Of a stretch of 64,000 nucleotides of DNA, positions 26,436 to 34,145 are shown piece after piece (within the stretch, counting starts at the first letter, position 1; each line of letters begins with the position of its first letter). The stretch is taken from NCBI GenBank assembly GCA_023443745.1, contig JAEZTB010000002.1, positions 62,001 to 126,000 on the forward strand. The letters are read 5' to 3'. The stretch comes from Bacillota bacterium. GTDB taxonomy: Bacteria > Bacillota > Clostridia > DSM-8532. The notes below the pieces were generated by a model. That model was not told the origin of the DNA. It saw nothing but the letters and a program-made list of their open reading frames with translations, and did not search any database. The position numbers and the translations under genes are program-made.

Positions 26436-27749
26436 TCATAAAAGTTCAATATTTGCTCTGCTTGATAAATTCTTTGTTGCATTCTTGGTATCCAGCATTC
26501 TTTTGGCATGAGCATGAATAAAATCATAATCATAGCAGCTGTGCATGGTTGTTATAACAACCAAATCGGATTCATTCAAAACTTTATCGGTCATGCTTTC
26601 ACTTATGTATTCTTTATCCTTATGCTTAAATGAAGGAATATAGGGATCGTTATATTTAATAACCGCCCCAAACTTCTCGAAATGCTCAATCACCTTTAAT
26701 ACGGGGCTTTCCCTGTAATCATCGATATCCTGTTTGTAAGCAACACCAAGTATTAAGATTTTAGCGCCTTTAAGAGGTATTCCATCGTTGTTGAGAATGC
26801 GGATGGACCTTTCGACTACAAACCTGGGCATATAGGTATTTATTTCACCAGCAGTCTCAATCAACCTGGTATGGTAATCATACTCCCTGGCCTTCCATGT
26901 TAAGTAAAACGGATCAATAGGAATGCAGTGTCCGCCGATTCCAGGCCCCGGATAGAACGCTTGGTATCCATAGGGTTTGGTCTTGGCCGCATCAATGACT
27001 TCCCAAACGTTAATGCCCATTTTATCGCAGAGTATAGCCATCTCATTTGCCAAGGCTATATTAATGTTCCGATAGGTGTTCTCCAAAATCTTTTCCATTT
27101 CCGCAACCGCCGGAGTGGAGACTTCATAAATCTCTCCTTCAAGAATATTGCGGTATAAGGCGGCAGCAACCTCTGTACAGTCCCTGGTCATTCCGCCTAC
27201 TACCTTGGGTGTGTTTTTTGTTTTGTATTCCTTGTTTCCCGGGTCCACTCTTTCGGGTGAGAATGCAAGAAAGAAATCTTCTCCGCATTTTAATCCGGTT
27301 CCTTCCAGAATGGGTTTGACCACATCTTCAGTTGTTCCGGGGTAAGTTGTGCTTTCCAAAACCACCAGCATACCCCTGTGAAGGTACCGGGATATTTCTC
27401 TTGTAGAGTTTACCACGTATGAAATATCAGGCTGGTAGTGCTCATCAAGGGGGGTGGGTACACAGATGGCCACACAATCAACTTCCTTGATAGAGCTAAA
27501 GTCGGAGGTTGCCCTTAGGAGGCCTTGGCTTACCAGATCTGCCAGCTCATTTTCAAGAATGTCACCAATATAGTTGATGCCCTTGTTGACCATTTCAATT
27601 TTGTTTTCCTGTATATCAAAACCAATGGTCCTATATCCGGCTTTCGCTTTCTCCACTGCCAGTGGAAGGCCTACATATCCAAGGCCGACTACTGCCACAT
27701 TAGCCGTTTTGTTAACTATCTTTTTTAATAAATCCTCTTTTATTTTCAT
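26436..27749 (-). CDS. wbpA: UDP-GlcNAc(-type) 6-dehydrogenase, WbpA/WecC family
   Basis: NAD-dependent four-electron oxidation of UDP-HexNAc to the uronic acid. The 437-residue protein has VAVVGLGYVGLPLAV (NAD fold), CVPTPLDEH, ESTTYPGTTEDV, AFSPERVDPGN, the catalytic Cys in GPGIGGHCIPIDP, and GVAYKQDIDDYRESP in the C-terminal UDP-binding domain. Its neighbours encode a WbpE-like aminotransferase, WbpD-like acetyltransferase and WbpB-like dehydrogenase, so UDP-GlcNAc rather than UDP-ManNAc is the likelier substrate. Confidence 0.92.
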   Translation of the reverse strand: MKIKEDLLKKIVNKTANVAVVGLGYVGLPLAVEKAKAGYRTIGFDIQENKIEMVNKGINYIGDILENELADLVSQGLLRATSDFSSIKEVDCVAICVPTPLDEHYQPDISYVVNSTREISRYLHRGMLVVLESTTYPGTTEDVVKPILEGTGLKCGEDFFLAFSPERVDPGNKEYKTKNTPKVVGGMTRDCTEVAAALYRNILEGEIYEVSTPAVAEMEKILENTYRNINIALANEMAILCDKMGINVWEVIDAAKTKPYGYQAFYPGPGIGGHCIPIDPFYLTWKAREYDYHTRLIETAGEINTYMPRFVVERSIRILNNDGIPLKGAKILILGVAYKQDIDDYRESPVLKVIEHFEKFGAVIKYNDPYIPSFKHKDKEYISESMTDKVLNESDLVVITTMHSCYDYDFIHAHAKRMLDTKNATKNLSSRANIELL

Positions 27750-27773
27750 AATGCATTCACCTGTTGATGTTTT

Positions 27774-28901
27774 TTATCGTCCACATTGTTGTATAGCCTT
27801 TACTATTTCGTCTATGGTTTCATCCTTTAGATACGGATGCATGGGGATGCTGAAAATCCTTCTTGAGACATCCTCTGAAACCGGAAAATCCCCTTCTTTG
27901 TAATTTAAGTATTGAAATGCCTGCTGTAAGTGCAAAGGCACAGGGTAGTAAACGGCTGTCGGCACATCCACTCTTTTAAGCTTCTCCCTAATGATCTCCC
28001 TTTTCGCAGGATTGTCCGCCAGAATTGAATACTGTGCCCAGCTGGAAATCGATTCATCGGGTATATAAGGCGTTTTATTCATAGCTTTAAGCCCAAGGGT
28101 ATATTGGGATGCAATCCGGTTTCTTGCATGCAACTCCTCATTAAAAACCTTCAACTTAGCAAGGAGTATGGCAGCTTGTAAGGTATCCAACCGTCCATTA
28201 ATGCCAACCCTTACATTTTCATATTTATCTCTTCCCTGTCCGTGCACCCTGATGGAACAAAGTTTTTGGGCCAGGTCATCATCGTCGGTTAGAATTGCGC
28301 CGCCATCACCATAGCATCCCAAGGGCTTTGCAGGGAAAAACGAGGTTGCGGCCGCATCACCCAGACTTCCTGCTTTTTTCCCTTTATAAATGCTGCCAAA
28401 GGATTGGGCAGCATCTTCCAAAACCTTGAGCCCATATTTCCGGGCTATGGGGTTGATATTATCGTAATCCGCGGGCAAACCAAATAAATCAACCGGAATA
28501 ATCACTTTAGGATTGAGTTTTCCTTCGGCAACAATTTTTTCTACTGATTGTACAAGCATCTTAGGATCGATATTATAGGTATCCGGATCTATGTCGACAA
28601 AGACCGGAGTTGCTCCAAGCAAACTTATAACCTCTGCTGTGGCTATAAATGTGAAGGGTGTGGTAAAAACAGCATCGCCCCTTCCCACCCCCCAGGCCAT
28701 TAAAGGCATGAGCAGAGCATCAGTACCATTGGAACAGGAGATTGCATGCTTCACTCCTGCAAATTCTGCAAGCTGCTTTTCAAGCTCCTTGACTTCCGGC
28801 CCCATAATATACTTGCCATGTGTCAAAACCCTTTGAATATTGTTGTTAATGTCATTCTGCAGATAGCGGTACTGCTCCGTCAAATCAATAAACTCAATCA
28901 A
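27774..28901 (-). CDS. wbpE: UDP-3-keto-GlcNAcA aminotransferase, WbpE-like DegT family
   Basis: A 375-residue DegT/DnrJ aminotransferase. Motifs: IEFIDLTEQYRYLQNDI, SCSNGTDALLM, LEDAAQSFGSIYKGKK and the PLP lysine in FFPAKPLGCYGDGGAI. The start DL..QY and the FPAKPLG context are typical of WbpE/WlbC. It would aminate C3 of the 3-keto sugar made by the WbpB-like protein. Its start overlaps the WbpD-like gene end by four bases (ATGA), and the WbpA-like gene follows at 24 bases. Confidence 0.9.
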   Translation of the reverse strand: MIEFIDLTEQYRYLQNDINNNIQRVLTHGKYIMGPEVKELEKQLAEFAGVKHAISCSNGTDALLMPLMAWGVGRGDAVFTTPFTFIATAEVISLLGATPVFVDIDPDTYNIDPKMLVQSVEKIVAEGKLNPKVIIPVDLFGLPADYDNINPIARKYGLKVLEDAAQSFGSIYKGKKAGSLGDAAATSFFPAKPLGCYGDGGAILTDDDDLAQKLCSIRVHGQGRDKYENVRVGINGRLDTLQAAILLAKLKVFNEELHARNRIASQYTLGLKAMNKTPYIPDESISSWAQYSILADNPAKREIIREKLKRVDVPTAVYYPVPLHLQQAFQYLNYKEGDFPVSEDVSRRIFSIPMHPYLKDETIDEIVKAIQQCGR

Positions 28902-29512
28902 CTTCTCTCCACCTCATTCAATACTCCATTTTCCTCCCGGTAAGCTCTTCCGCATTTTTTACAGGTCAAACCGATCTTGAGCTGTTCTCCGCATTCGCAA
29001 ACCCATCCCCTTCTCTTTGCAGGAACACCGACCATTAATGCATAATCCGGTACATCGGCAGCAACAACGGCGCCTGCGGCTATAAAGGCATGCCTCCCGA
29101 TTGTATGACCGCAGACAATGGTGGCATTGGCACCTATGGTCGCACCTTCTTTTACTAATGTCTTTACATAGTGCGAGCTACCCTTCTGTGGGTATTTGCA
29201 CCGGGGATTTTTAACATTTGTAAATACCATGGATGGACCGCAAAATACATAATCCTCCAACTCCACGCCTTCATATACCGATACATTGTTTTGGATTTTA
29301 ACATGACTGCCAATGATAACATTGTCGCCAATATTCACATTCTGCCCTATCGTACAGTTTCGCCCGATCCTCGCTCCCTTTTGGACATGCGAAAAGTACC
29401 ATATGCTGGTACCTTCTCCGATGGATACGTCTTCATCTATATACGAGCTTTCGTGAACAAAAAATGTTGAGTCCTGCAAATCGCTTCTCCCCCTTTTTTT
29501 GAGTCCTGTCAT
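28898..29512 (-). CDS. wbpD: UDP-3-amino-GlcNAcA 3-N-acetyltransferase, WbpD-like hexapeptide transferase
   Basis: A 204-residue left-handed beta-helix acetyltransferase: FFVHESSYIDEDVSIGEGTSIWYFSHVQKGARIG and following hexads, then FCGPSMVFTNVKNPR, and the C-terminal GVPAKRRGWVCECG with a four-Cys element (CECGEQLKIGLTCKKCG). The last feature is a small zinc-ribbon-like tail that some WbpD/WlbB homologues carry. An ATG at 29512 overlaps the stop of the upstream gene (ATGA); a GTG at 29524 is an alternative. It acts after the WbpE-like aminotransferase in the inferred pathway. Confidence 0.9.
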   Translation of the reverse strand: MTGLKKRGRSDLQDSTFFVHESSYIDEDVSIGEGTSIWYFSHVQKGARIGRNCTIGQNVNIGDNVIIGSHVKIQNNVSVYEGVELEDYVFCGPSMVFTNVKNPRCKYPQKGSSHYVKTLVKEGATIGANATIVCGHTIGRHAFIAAGAVVAADVPDYALMVGVPAKRRGWVCECGEQLKIGLTCKKCGRAYREENGVLNEVERS

Positions 29513-30480
29513 GAATGCAGGCACTCATCTGTCTTTTCAAGAATTTTAACGACCTCATGTCCGCTTTTCCCGTCAGCGACGCTGATTTCTGAATCAAGAT
29601 GTTCAATAAAATAGCCCAGCTCGTTATCCAATGGACTTGACGGTTCATAGAGAATGATCTGAGCAGGCTTTTCCCGCTTAACAGGTTTTTTGTCTATGAG
29701 CTCAAATCCCGAGTCATAAAAAAGAATATTCTTTTCAGGGGATGAATCTTCATAGACGAGCATGGCTTTGCTGCCTACAACTGTTAGCCTGTGCTCCTTG
29801 AAGGGGTGAAGCCACGAAACAAAAATATGGGCTTTGATGTTGCCTGGATAGCTGTAGCAGGCAAGAACCGTATCTTCAATACCACTTTGAAGAAAGCCTC
29901 CACCCGAAGCGTTTATTGTCTCGGGATATTTACCTATTAAATAATTAAAAATGGATATATCATGGGGAGCCAGAGACCAGAGTGCATTCTCCTCGGTACG
30001 TACTTTCCCGAGATTAAGGCGGTTGGAATAAACATATCTCAGATCTCCTATTTTACCCTCATCAATGAGCTCCTTGATTTTGATAATGGCCGGATGAAAG
30101 AGCATGAGATGTCCAACCATAAGTCTGGATTGATACTCCTCCGACATTCTGACAAGCTTTAAAGAATCCAGAGAAAACAGGGACAGTGGTTTTTCCATCA
30201 AAACGTTTTGCTTTTTTGCAAGCAGAATGCTTCCTATTTCAAAATGGGTTTCTGCCGGAGTTGCGACAACATATCCGTCATACCCGTACTCTAAAGCATC
30301 CTCTATTCGGTTATACCCTATAACAGGCTTATACTTTTCAATAATCTCCTGCAGGCGCTTTGGGTTATTCTCTACGATTCCTCCCAGATTTCCCATCCTG
30401 TATAAGGTTTTGATATGATTTTCGCCCCAGTATCCTCCGCCTATGACACATATTTTTTTGATATTTTCACTTTGAAGCAT
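29509..30480 (-). CDS. wbpB: Gfo/Idh/MocA-family oxidoreductase, WbpB-like UDP-GlcNAcA 3-dehydrogenase
   Basis: A 323-residue NAD-dependent sugar oxidoreductase: KICVIGGGYWGENHIKTLY (Rossmann), VATPAETHFEIG, MEKPLSL (the EKP motif), GHLMLFHPAIIKIKEL and WSLAPHDISIFNYLIG. It would oxidise C3 of UDP-GlcNAc-uronate. The frame is open to 30546, but the extra residues (MEAFRCVLKKTC...) have no family counterpart, and the ATG at 30480 has GGTGGG 6 bases upstream, so I place the start there. That leaves a 125-base untranslated stretch after the antiterminator gene. Confidence 0.88.
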   Translation of the reverse strand: MLQSENIKKICVIGGGYWGENHIKTLYRMGNLGGIVENNPKRLQEIIEKYKPVIGYNRIEDALEYGYDGYVVATPAETHFEIGSILLAKKQNVLMEKPLSLFSLDSLKLVRMSEEYQSRLMVGHLMLFHPAIIKIKELIDEGKIGDLRYVYSNRLNLGKVRTEENALWSLAPHDISIFNYLIGKYPETINASGGGFLQSGIEDTVLACYSYPGNIKAHIFVSWLHPFKEHRLTVVGSKAMLVYEDSSPEKNILFYDSGFELIDKKPVKREKPAQIILYEPSSPLDNELGYFIEHLDSEISVADGKSGHEVVKILEKTDECLHS

Positions 30481-30532
30481 ATTGATCCCACCACTCAAGT
30501 TTATATCTTTGCATGTTTTTTTTAGGACGCAC
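30467..30532 (-). CDS. possible 21-residue leader peptide overlapping the wbpB start
   Basis: A GTG codon at 30532, preceded by GGAGG with 7-base spacing, opens a 21-codon frame (begins MRPKKNMQRY, contains LEWWDQY, ends ASK, TGA at 30469-30467). The end overlaps the wbpB start by 14 bases in a different frame, a common arrangement for translational coupling. Basic N-terminus and two adjacent Trp are visible. No family is recognised. It may instead be an accidental open frame in an untranslated leader. Confidence 0.35.
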   Translation of the reverse strand: MRPKKNMQRYKLEWWDQYASK

Positions 30533-30605
30533 CTAAATGCCTCCATTACGAGCTTCCGTTTGTCCTCCTAACGCGAAAGTCCGGGCCGAAACACCGAATT
30601 TTTGT
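30481..30605 (-). ncRNA. 125-base intergenic stretch after the LoaP-like gene; candidate cis-acting RNA
   Basis: This is the longest gap within the 26-kb operon. On the transcript it holds a GC-rich 5' part (CGGTGTTTCGGCCCGGACTT), a possible CTTTCG/CGGAAG stem enclosing an AGGAGG in its loop, and a TTTAGG/CCTAAA stem with a 5-base loop followed by eight A. No T-tract terminator is present. Its location directly downstream of an antiterminator gene makes it a candidate recognition or pausing element; this is inference. Confidence 0.35.
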
Positions 30606-31142
30606 TCAAGATTCCTTAGCTGGTTGTAAGATAAAAATACTTAAATCCACTAGTCTGGATTCAGAGGCAAAAGTCAACCTTACCTTCGCTCTGCCCTTCC
30701 TTTTGTTAACGGACTGTATCAGCCCTTCCAGCCCAAGAAGCGGCCCATCAACTACAATTACTTTACCTGACTCTATTAAAATATTGGATTGTTCGATAAT
30801 ATCGCCATAACCTATGAGCTTTTTTATGACCTCAGCATCCTGTTCCGGGATTTCAAGCGGTCCGTATGCATCCTTTAAAATTCTCAGCAAGCCTGGCACT
30901 CCCGCTAATGCATAATATTCTTCCGTTCCAATATAGCCGTTGACTAAAATGTATCCCGGAAAAAGAGTACTCACCTTTTCTTCCCACTTACCGGCTTTCC
31001 TCTCTATTAGCTTTCTTTTTGGAACAATGAACTCCAGTTTTGTGTCTTTAAACCTGTACTTCAACCTTTCCCTAACTTTTTCTTCCTGACCCGTTAATAC
31101 AAAAAGAGCATACCATTTATCGCCATCCTCATATGGGTGCAT
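30606..31142 (-). CDS. loaP: NusG-family processive antiterminator (LoaP-like)
   Basis: A 178-residue NusG paralogue. The N-terminal NGN domain reads KWYALFVLTGQEEKVRERL, IVPKRKLIERKAGKW, LFPGYILVNG and VPGLLRIL; the C-terminal KOW-like part is GKVIVVDGPLLGLEGLIQSVNKRKGRAKV. Specialised NusG proteins such as LoaP and RfaH prevent premature termination in long surface-polysaccharide and natural-product operons. The gene lies in the fifth position of such an operon. A TTG/ATG cluster occurs at 31151-31148; the ATG at 31142 has AAGGA at 9 bases and is preferred. Confidence 0.88.
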   Translation of the reverse strand: MHPYEDGDKWYALFVLTGQEEKVRERLKYRFKDTKLEFIVPKRKLIERKAGKWEEKVSTLFPGYILVNGYIGTEEYYALAGVPGLLRILKDAYGPLEIPEQDAEVIKKLIGYGDIIEQSNILIESGKVIVVDGPLLGLEGLIQSVNKRKGRAKVRLTFASESRLVDLSIFILQPAKES

Positions 31143-31155
31143 AATCATCAATCCT

Positions 31156-31722
31156 TCAGATTGCTTGTTTTAACGGTTTCTTTTTTTTAAATGCCAAATA
31201 TGTTGCTTTTAATAGAATTTTGAAGTCATTCAGGAGACTTCTTTCCCGAATATACTTTAAATCCATACGTACCATCTCATCGAATCCCCCAACCTTTCCA
31301 CTGACCTGCCACATTCCTGTAAAACCAGGCTTAGCTGACATTCTGAGATTATACCAGGGGTCATGGGATAGGTTTTCTGTTGGCGTAGGCTGGGGCCCTA
31401 CCAAGCTCATATTGCCTTTGAGCACATTAAATAGTAGTGGCAGCTTTATGAGGTAAATGCTTTTTATTGTCCTTGATAATTCATAGGCTTTAAATCTTTT
31501 GCCTCTTAACCCGTATTTATCTTCAATATGCAAAACAGCTCCCATCTTGCGTACTTTTATCCACAGGGCCATAATTAAAAAAAGAGGCAAAAGCAGCAGG
31601 ACGGCAACTATCGAAACCACTATATCGATGAATCTTTTAAAAAACAGATAGGTCTTGGATACATTATTGATCAAGGATCTCTGCTCTATCATTTCATTTA
31701 TTACTGCTTGCATATCTTCCAT
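31156..31722 (-). CDS. bacterial sugar transferase (undecaprenyl-phosphate sugar phosphotransferase, short WbaP/PglC type)
   Basis: A 188-residue monotopic phosphoglycosyl transferase. One hydrophobic N-terminal hairpin (FFKRFIDIVVSIVAVLLLLPLF), then the catalytic region with RTIKSIYLIKLPLLFNVLKGNMSLVGPQP and KPGFTGMWQVSGK. The usual Asp-Glu-Leu-Pro region reads IYLIKLPLLFNV, so the canonical Asp-Glu dyad (normally D-E before LPQ) appears changed to Leu-Ile, which deserves checking. An upstream TTG at 31743 opens the frame, but the ATG at 31722 has an AGGTGATGG site. It would start the repeat unit. Confidence 0.85.
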   Translation of the reverse strand: MEDMQAVINEMIEQRSLINNVSKTYLFFKRFIDIVVSIVAVLLLLPLFLIMALWIKVRKMGAVLHIEDKYGLRGKRFKAYELSRTIKSIYLIKLPLLFNVLKGNMSLVGPQPTPTENLSHDPWYNLRMSAKPGFTGMWQVSGKVGGFDEMVRMDLKYIRERSLLNDFKILLKATYLAFKKKKPLKQAI

Positions 31723-31773
31723 TTTCTTACCATCACCTGTCAAAAATTCTCAAATCTCTGTTGCTCTGACCGT

Positions 31774-32481
31774 TTATACCCAAGGTTTGTTGTATACGAT
31801 TTTTTTTGGATTCTCATTGAAAAGTTGATTGGTATATTCTTCTCCCGTCCATCGCTTAACTTGCTTATATGCTGGTAGGTACCAATTGGTATAATCCTCC
31901 GCACTATGTGCATCCGAGGCTACGAATTGAGCCAGGTTAAGCTTTAAAACCTTTTCCGCGAAGTGCTTTGCTTCTGTTCCATAAGCACCGACAGTACTTC
32001 CTGCATCGATTTGTACCAAGCATCCGTTTTCGATAAAATTGATAAAGGTGTCAAAGCTTTTCATAAAAATTCTGTTTCTCTCCGGATGAGCAAGAATCGG
32101 TATTATTTTTTCGACATTAAATCCGTATAGCATCTTGCCGGAGTATACAGGGATATGATCAAATGGCAGTTCAAACAATATATATCTCGATTTGCCCAGA
32201 GTTTTTCTCTTTAATTCCTCGACCTTTTCCAAGAGCTGAGGATTAATAAAAACCTCATGGCCAAGATGCAATTTAACATCACAGTCAGCTATTCTGGATG
32301 TAAGGGCTGAGAAGTTCTCAGCGGTTTTATCTGTATGATACAGCAAGTCATTAAAGTGCGGAGTAGCTATAATTTCATTTACGCCAAGACTCTCCGCTTC
32401 AAGTACCATCCTTATGGACTCTTTAATGGTAGACGGGCCGTCATCGACACCGAAAACAATATGACTGTGAATGTCTATCAT
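31774..32481 (-). CDS. CpsB/YwqE-type PHP-domain protein-tyrosine phosphatase
   Basis: A 235-residue metal-dependent phosphatase of the PHP family that dephosphorylates the cognate BY-kinase. Metal-binding motifs are IDIHSHIVFGVDDGP at the N-terminus, ATPHFND, LAHPERN and SDAHSAEDY. It lies two bases after the kinase gene, the usual arrangement in Gram-positive capsule and exopolysaccharide loci. It probably controls chain length and export by setting the phosphorylation state of the kinase tail. Confidence 0.94.
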   Translation of the reverse strand: MIDIHSHIVFGVDDGPSTIKESIRMVLEAESLGVNEIIATPHFNDLLYHTDKTAENFSALTSRIADCDVKLHLGHEVFINPQLLEKVEELKRKTLGKSRYILFELPFDHIPVYSGKMLYGFNVEKIIPILAHPERNRIFMKSFDTFINFIENGCLVQIDAGSTVGAYGTEAKHFAEKVLKLNLAQFVASDAHSAEDYTNWYLPAYKQVKRWTGEEYTNQLFNENPKKIVYNKPWV

Positions 32482-32483
32482 AG

Positions 32484-33215
32484 CTATAACCTCTTACTAC
32501 CTACCAGATTTTTAAACCAGCCTTTAGCATATTTTCTTTTAGTGCCGTAGTAATCATAGTTGCTGTAGTAATCCTTGTAGCTTCGCTGTTCTACGCTATT
32601 GAGCACTACGCCAAGTATCCTGGCGTTTGACTTTTCCAGCTGCTCTTTAACCATTAATGCATGCTTGTATCTTACTGTGTTTGGTTTGATCACCAATAAT
32701 ATGCCATCGGTCTTGGAAGCAATGATAGAACAGTCAATGACACTTCCCAAGGGAGGAGTATCAATAATGGTCATATCATAATCCTTCTGAACAGCTTCCA
32801 GAAATTTATCAAATCTTTCTGTATTCAGTAATGCGGCAGGATCAAAAGGTTTCACACCGCAGGGGATATAGAAAAATCCTTCTATATCGGTACTATGGAT
32901 AATTTCATTCAACTCTGCATGACCCGACAGATAATTGGACAGCCCTTCAAAATCATTGCTTCCGAGATTTTTCATCAGCATGGGCTTTCTAAGATCGGCA
33001 TCCACGTAGAGCACTTTCATACCTGACTTTGCCATGGATATGGATAGGTTGATACATGTTGTTGTTTTGCCCTCGCTGGGGCTGTAGCTGGTTATCGCTA
33101 TTGTTTTAATGGCTTTATTGAGGCCGTAGAAGCTTAAGTTGGTTCTTAAAACCTTATATGCTTCTTCCGCAGGATTGTTTAGCTTTTCAAACACATCGGC
33201 AGCTGTTGACGTCAT
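32484..33215 (-). CDS. CpsD/YwqD-type bacterial tyrosine kinase
   Basis: A 243-residue BY-kinase cytoplasmic subunit: Walker A SYSPSEGKTTTCINLS, Walker A' VLYVDADLRKP, Walker B-like MTIIDTPPLGS, and a C-terminal tyrosine cluster (SYKDYYSNYDYYGTKRKY) that is autophosphorylated. It needs the membrane activator encoded just upstream (33230). Together with the phosphatase it forms the standard export-control module at the head of the operon. Confidence 0.95.
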   Translation of the reverse strand: MTSTAADVFEKLNNPAEEAYKVLRTNLSFYGLNKAIKTIAITSYSPSEGKTTTCINLSISMAKSGMKVLYVDADLRKPMLMKNLGSNDFEGLSNYLSGHAELNEIIHSTDIEGFFYIPCGVKPFDPAALLNTERFDKFLEAVQKDYDMTIIDTPPLGSVIDCSIIASKTDGILLVIKPNTVRYKHALMVKEQLEKSNARILGVVLNSVEQRSYKDYYSNYDYYGTKRKYAKGWFKNLVGSKRL

Positions 33216-33229
33216 ACTTATTTATCCCC

Positions 33230-33907
33230 CTATCTCAGATCCAGAGAAGGTATTATTCCTATCACTTTTACACCTAAAAGCTTTTCTATATCGTCTATGT
33301 CCTTTAACGTATCATCCAGATACTCTATGATAAAGGCCGCACATACTGCCAAAAACAGAGTCACGAAGAAGGCAATCAATATATTCACTAAAGGCTTGGG
33401 GGATACGGGTTCAAGGGGGATTTCCGCTTCATCTATCACATCAAATGTTTGAAGCTTCATCAATTCATTAACTTTTTTTTGAAAAACGGTGCTGATAGCG
33501 TCTACAATATCCTTCGCACGTTCATTGCTTGCATCTCTTACTTTTATTTCAAACAATCTTGTATCATTCTTCAGGTTTACTGTAATTTTTTTTGCCAGCT
33601 CTTCCTCAGTCAAGTCCGTTAAATTTAACTGATCAATAACGGCCTTGGTAATAGATTTGCTCTTTATAAGCTCCCGGCAGTCCTTCATAAGCTGCTGGCT
33701 TGTAAGAATGTCATCATACGACCTCGAATCTGTATCTTTGTTCGTAACATACAAAGTAATGCTGGATTCATATTCCGGTTCAAGCACATAGAAACTTATG
33801 GCAGCAGTAACACCCGCGGCTAAAAGCGGTATGAGAATAACCATCCACAGTCTCTTTATTAAAATGTTGAAATAGGATTTTATATCCATCAGAGTAAAAC
33901 CACGCAT
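33230..33907 (-). CDS. Wzz/CpsC-type chain-length determinant and kinase activator
   Basis: A 225-residue membrane protein with two helices: residues about 18-40 (LWMVILIPLLAAGVTAAISF) and about 180-205 (PLVNILIAFFVTLFLAVCAAF), with the Pro-rich PLEPVSPKP segment before the second helix, as in Wzz proteins. The external loop is about 135 residues. The C-terminal cytoplasmic tail would activate the tyrosine kinase. First gene of the operon. The start is uncertain: ATG at 33907 and ATG at 33889 both lack a strong ribosome binding site. Confidence 0.92.
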   Translation of the reverse strand: MRGFTLMDIKSYFNILIKRLWMVILIPLLAAGVTAAISFYVLEPEYESSITLYVTNKDTDSRSYDDILTSQQLMKDCRELIKSKSITKAVIDQLNLTDLTEEELAKKITVNLKNDTRLFEIKVRDASNERAKDIVDAISTVFQKKVNELMKLQTFDVIDEAEIPLEPVSPKPLVNILIAFFVTLFLAVCAAFIIEYLDDTLKDIDDIEKLLGVKVIGIIPSLDLR

Positions 33908-33979
33908 GTACTCGTTTTTCTATTACATTGTATTCGTTTGTCGTAAATATGTGATTTAGCACACTAATAGTTTACATAA

Positions 33980-34008
33980 TGAATACTATGTATCATGAAT
34001 GAATTCAA
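33980..34008 (-). promoter_or_regulatory. possible promoter of the glycan operon
   Basis: TTGAAT (34008-34003), 17-base spacer, TATTCA (33985-33980) on the minus strand, about 80 bases before the first gene. Match to sigma-A consensus is moderate. The 238-base divergent region between the operon and the multicopper oxidase gene is otherwise AT-rich and without clear terminators. Confidence 0.35.
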
Positions 34009-34023
34009 ACATAGAAGCATCCA

Positions 34024-34052
34024 GAACGGAAAATCGGAAGTACTGAACGGAA
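34024..34052. repeat. tandem GAACGGAA direct repeats in the divergent intergenic region
   Basis: GAACGGAA occurs at 34024-34031 and 34045-34052, exactly 21 bases (two helical turns) apart, with a related ATCGGAAG between them. The spacing is that expected of a direct-repeat binding site for a dimeric regulator serving one or both divergent promoters. Confidence 0.35.
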
Positions 34053-34145
34053 GATATTTTGTGATGGATGAAAAAATATGCATTTAGAAGATGACAAAAA
34101 CAGGAATAACATCTCTGCATATATCATTCTATAAGGAGGGAAAAA

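Noticed and set aside
30481..30605. Assignment of this gap to the EAR/epsC RNA or a c-di-GMP riboswitch
   Set aside because: Length and location are suggestive, but I could not match conserved motifs of either class by eye.
34119..34127. Sigma-K-like -10 (CATATATCA) upstream of the multicopper oxidase
   Set aside because: The predicted start would fall inside the ribosome binding site, so it cannot serve as the promoter.
33908..34145. JUMPstart/ops-type element for the glycan operon
   Set aside because: No GGCGGTAG-like sequence is present in the leader on either strand.
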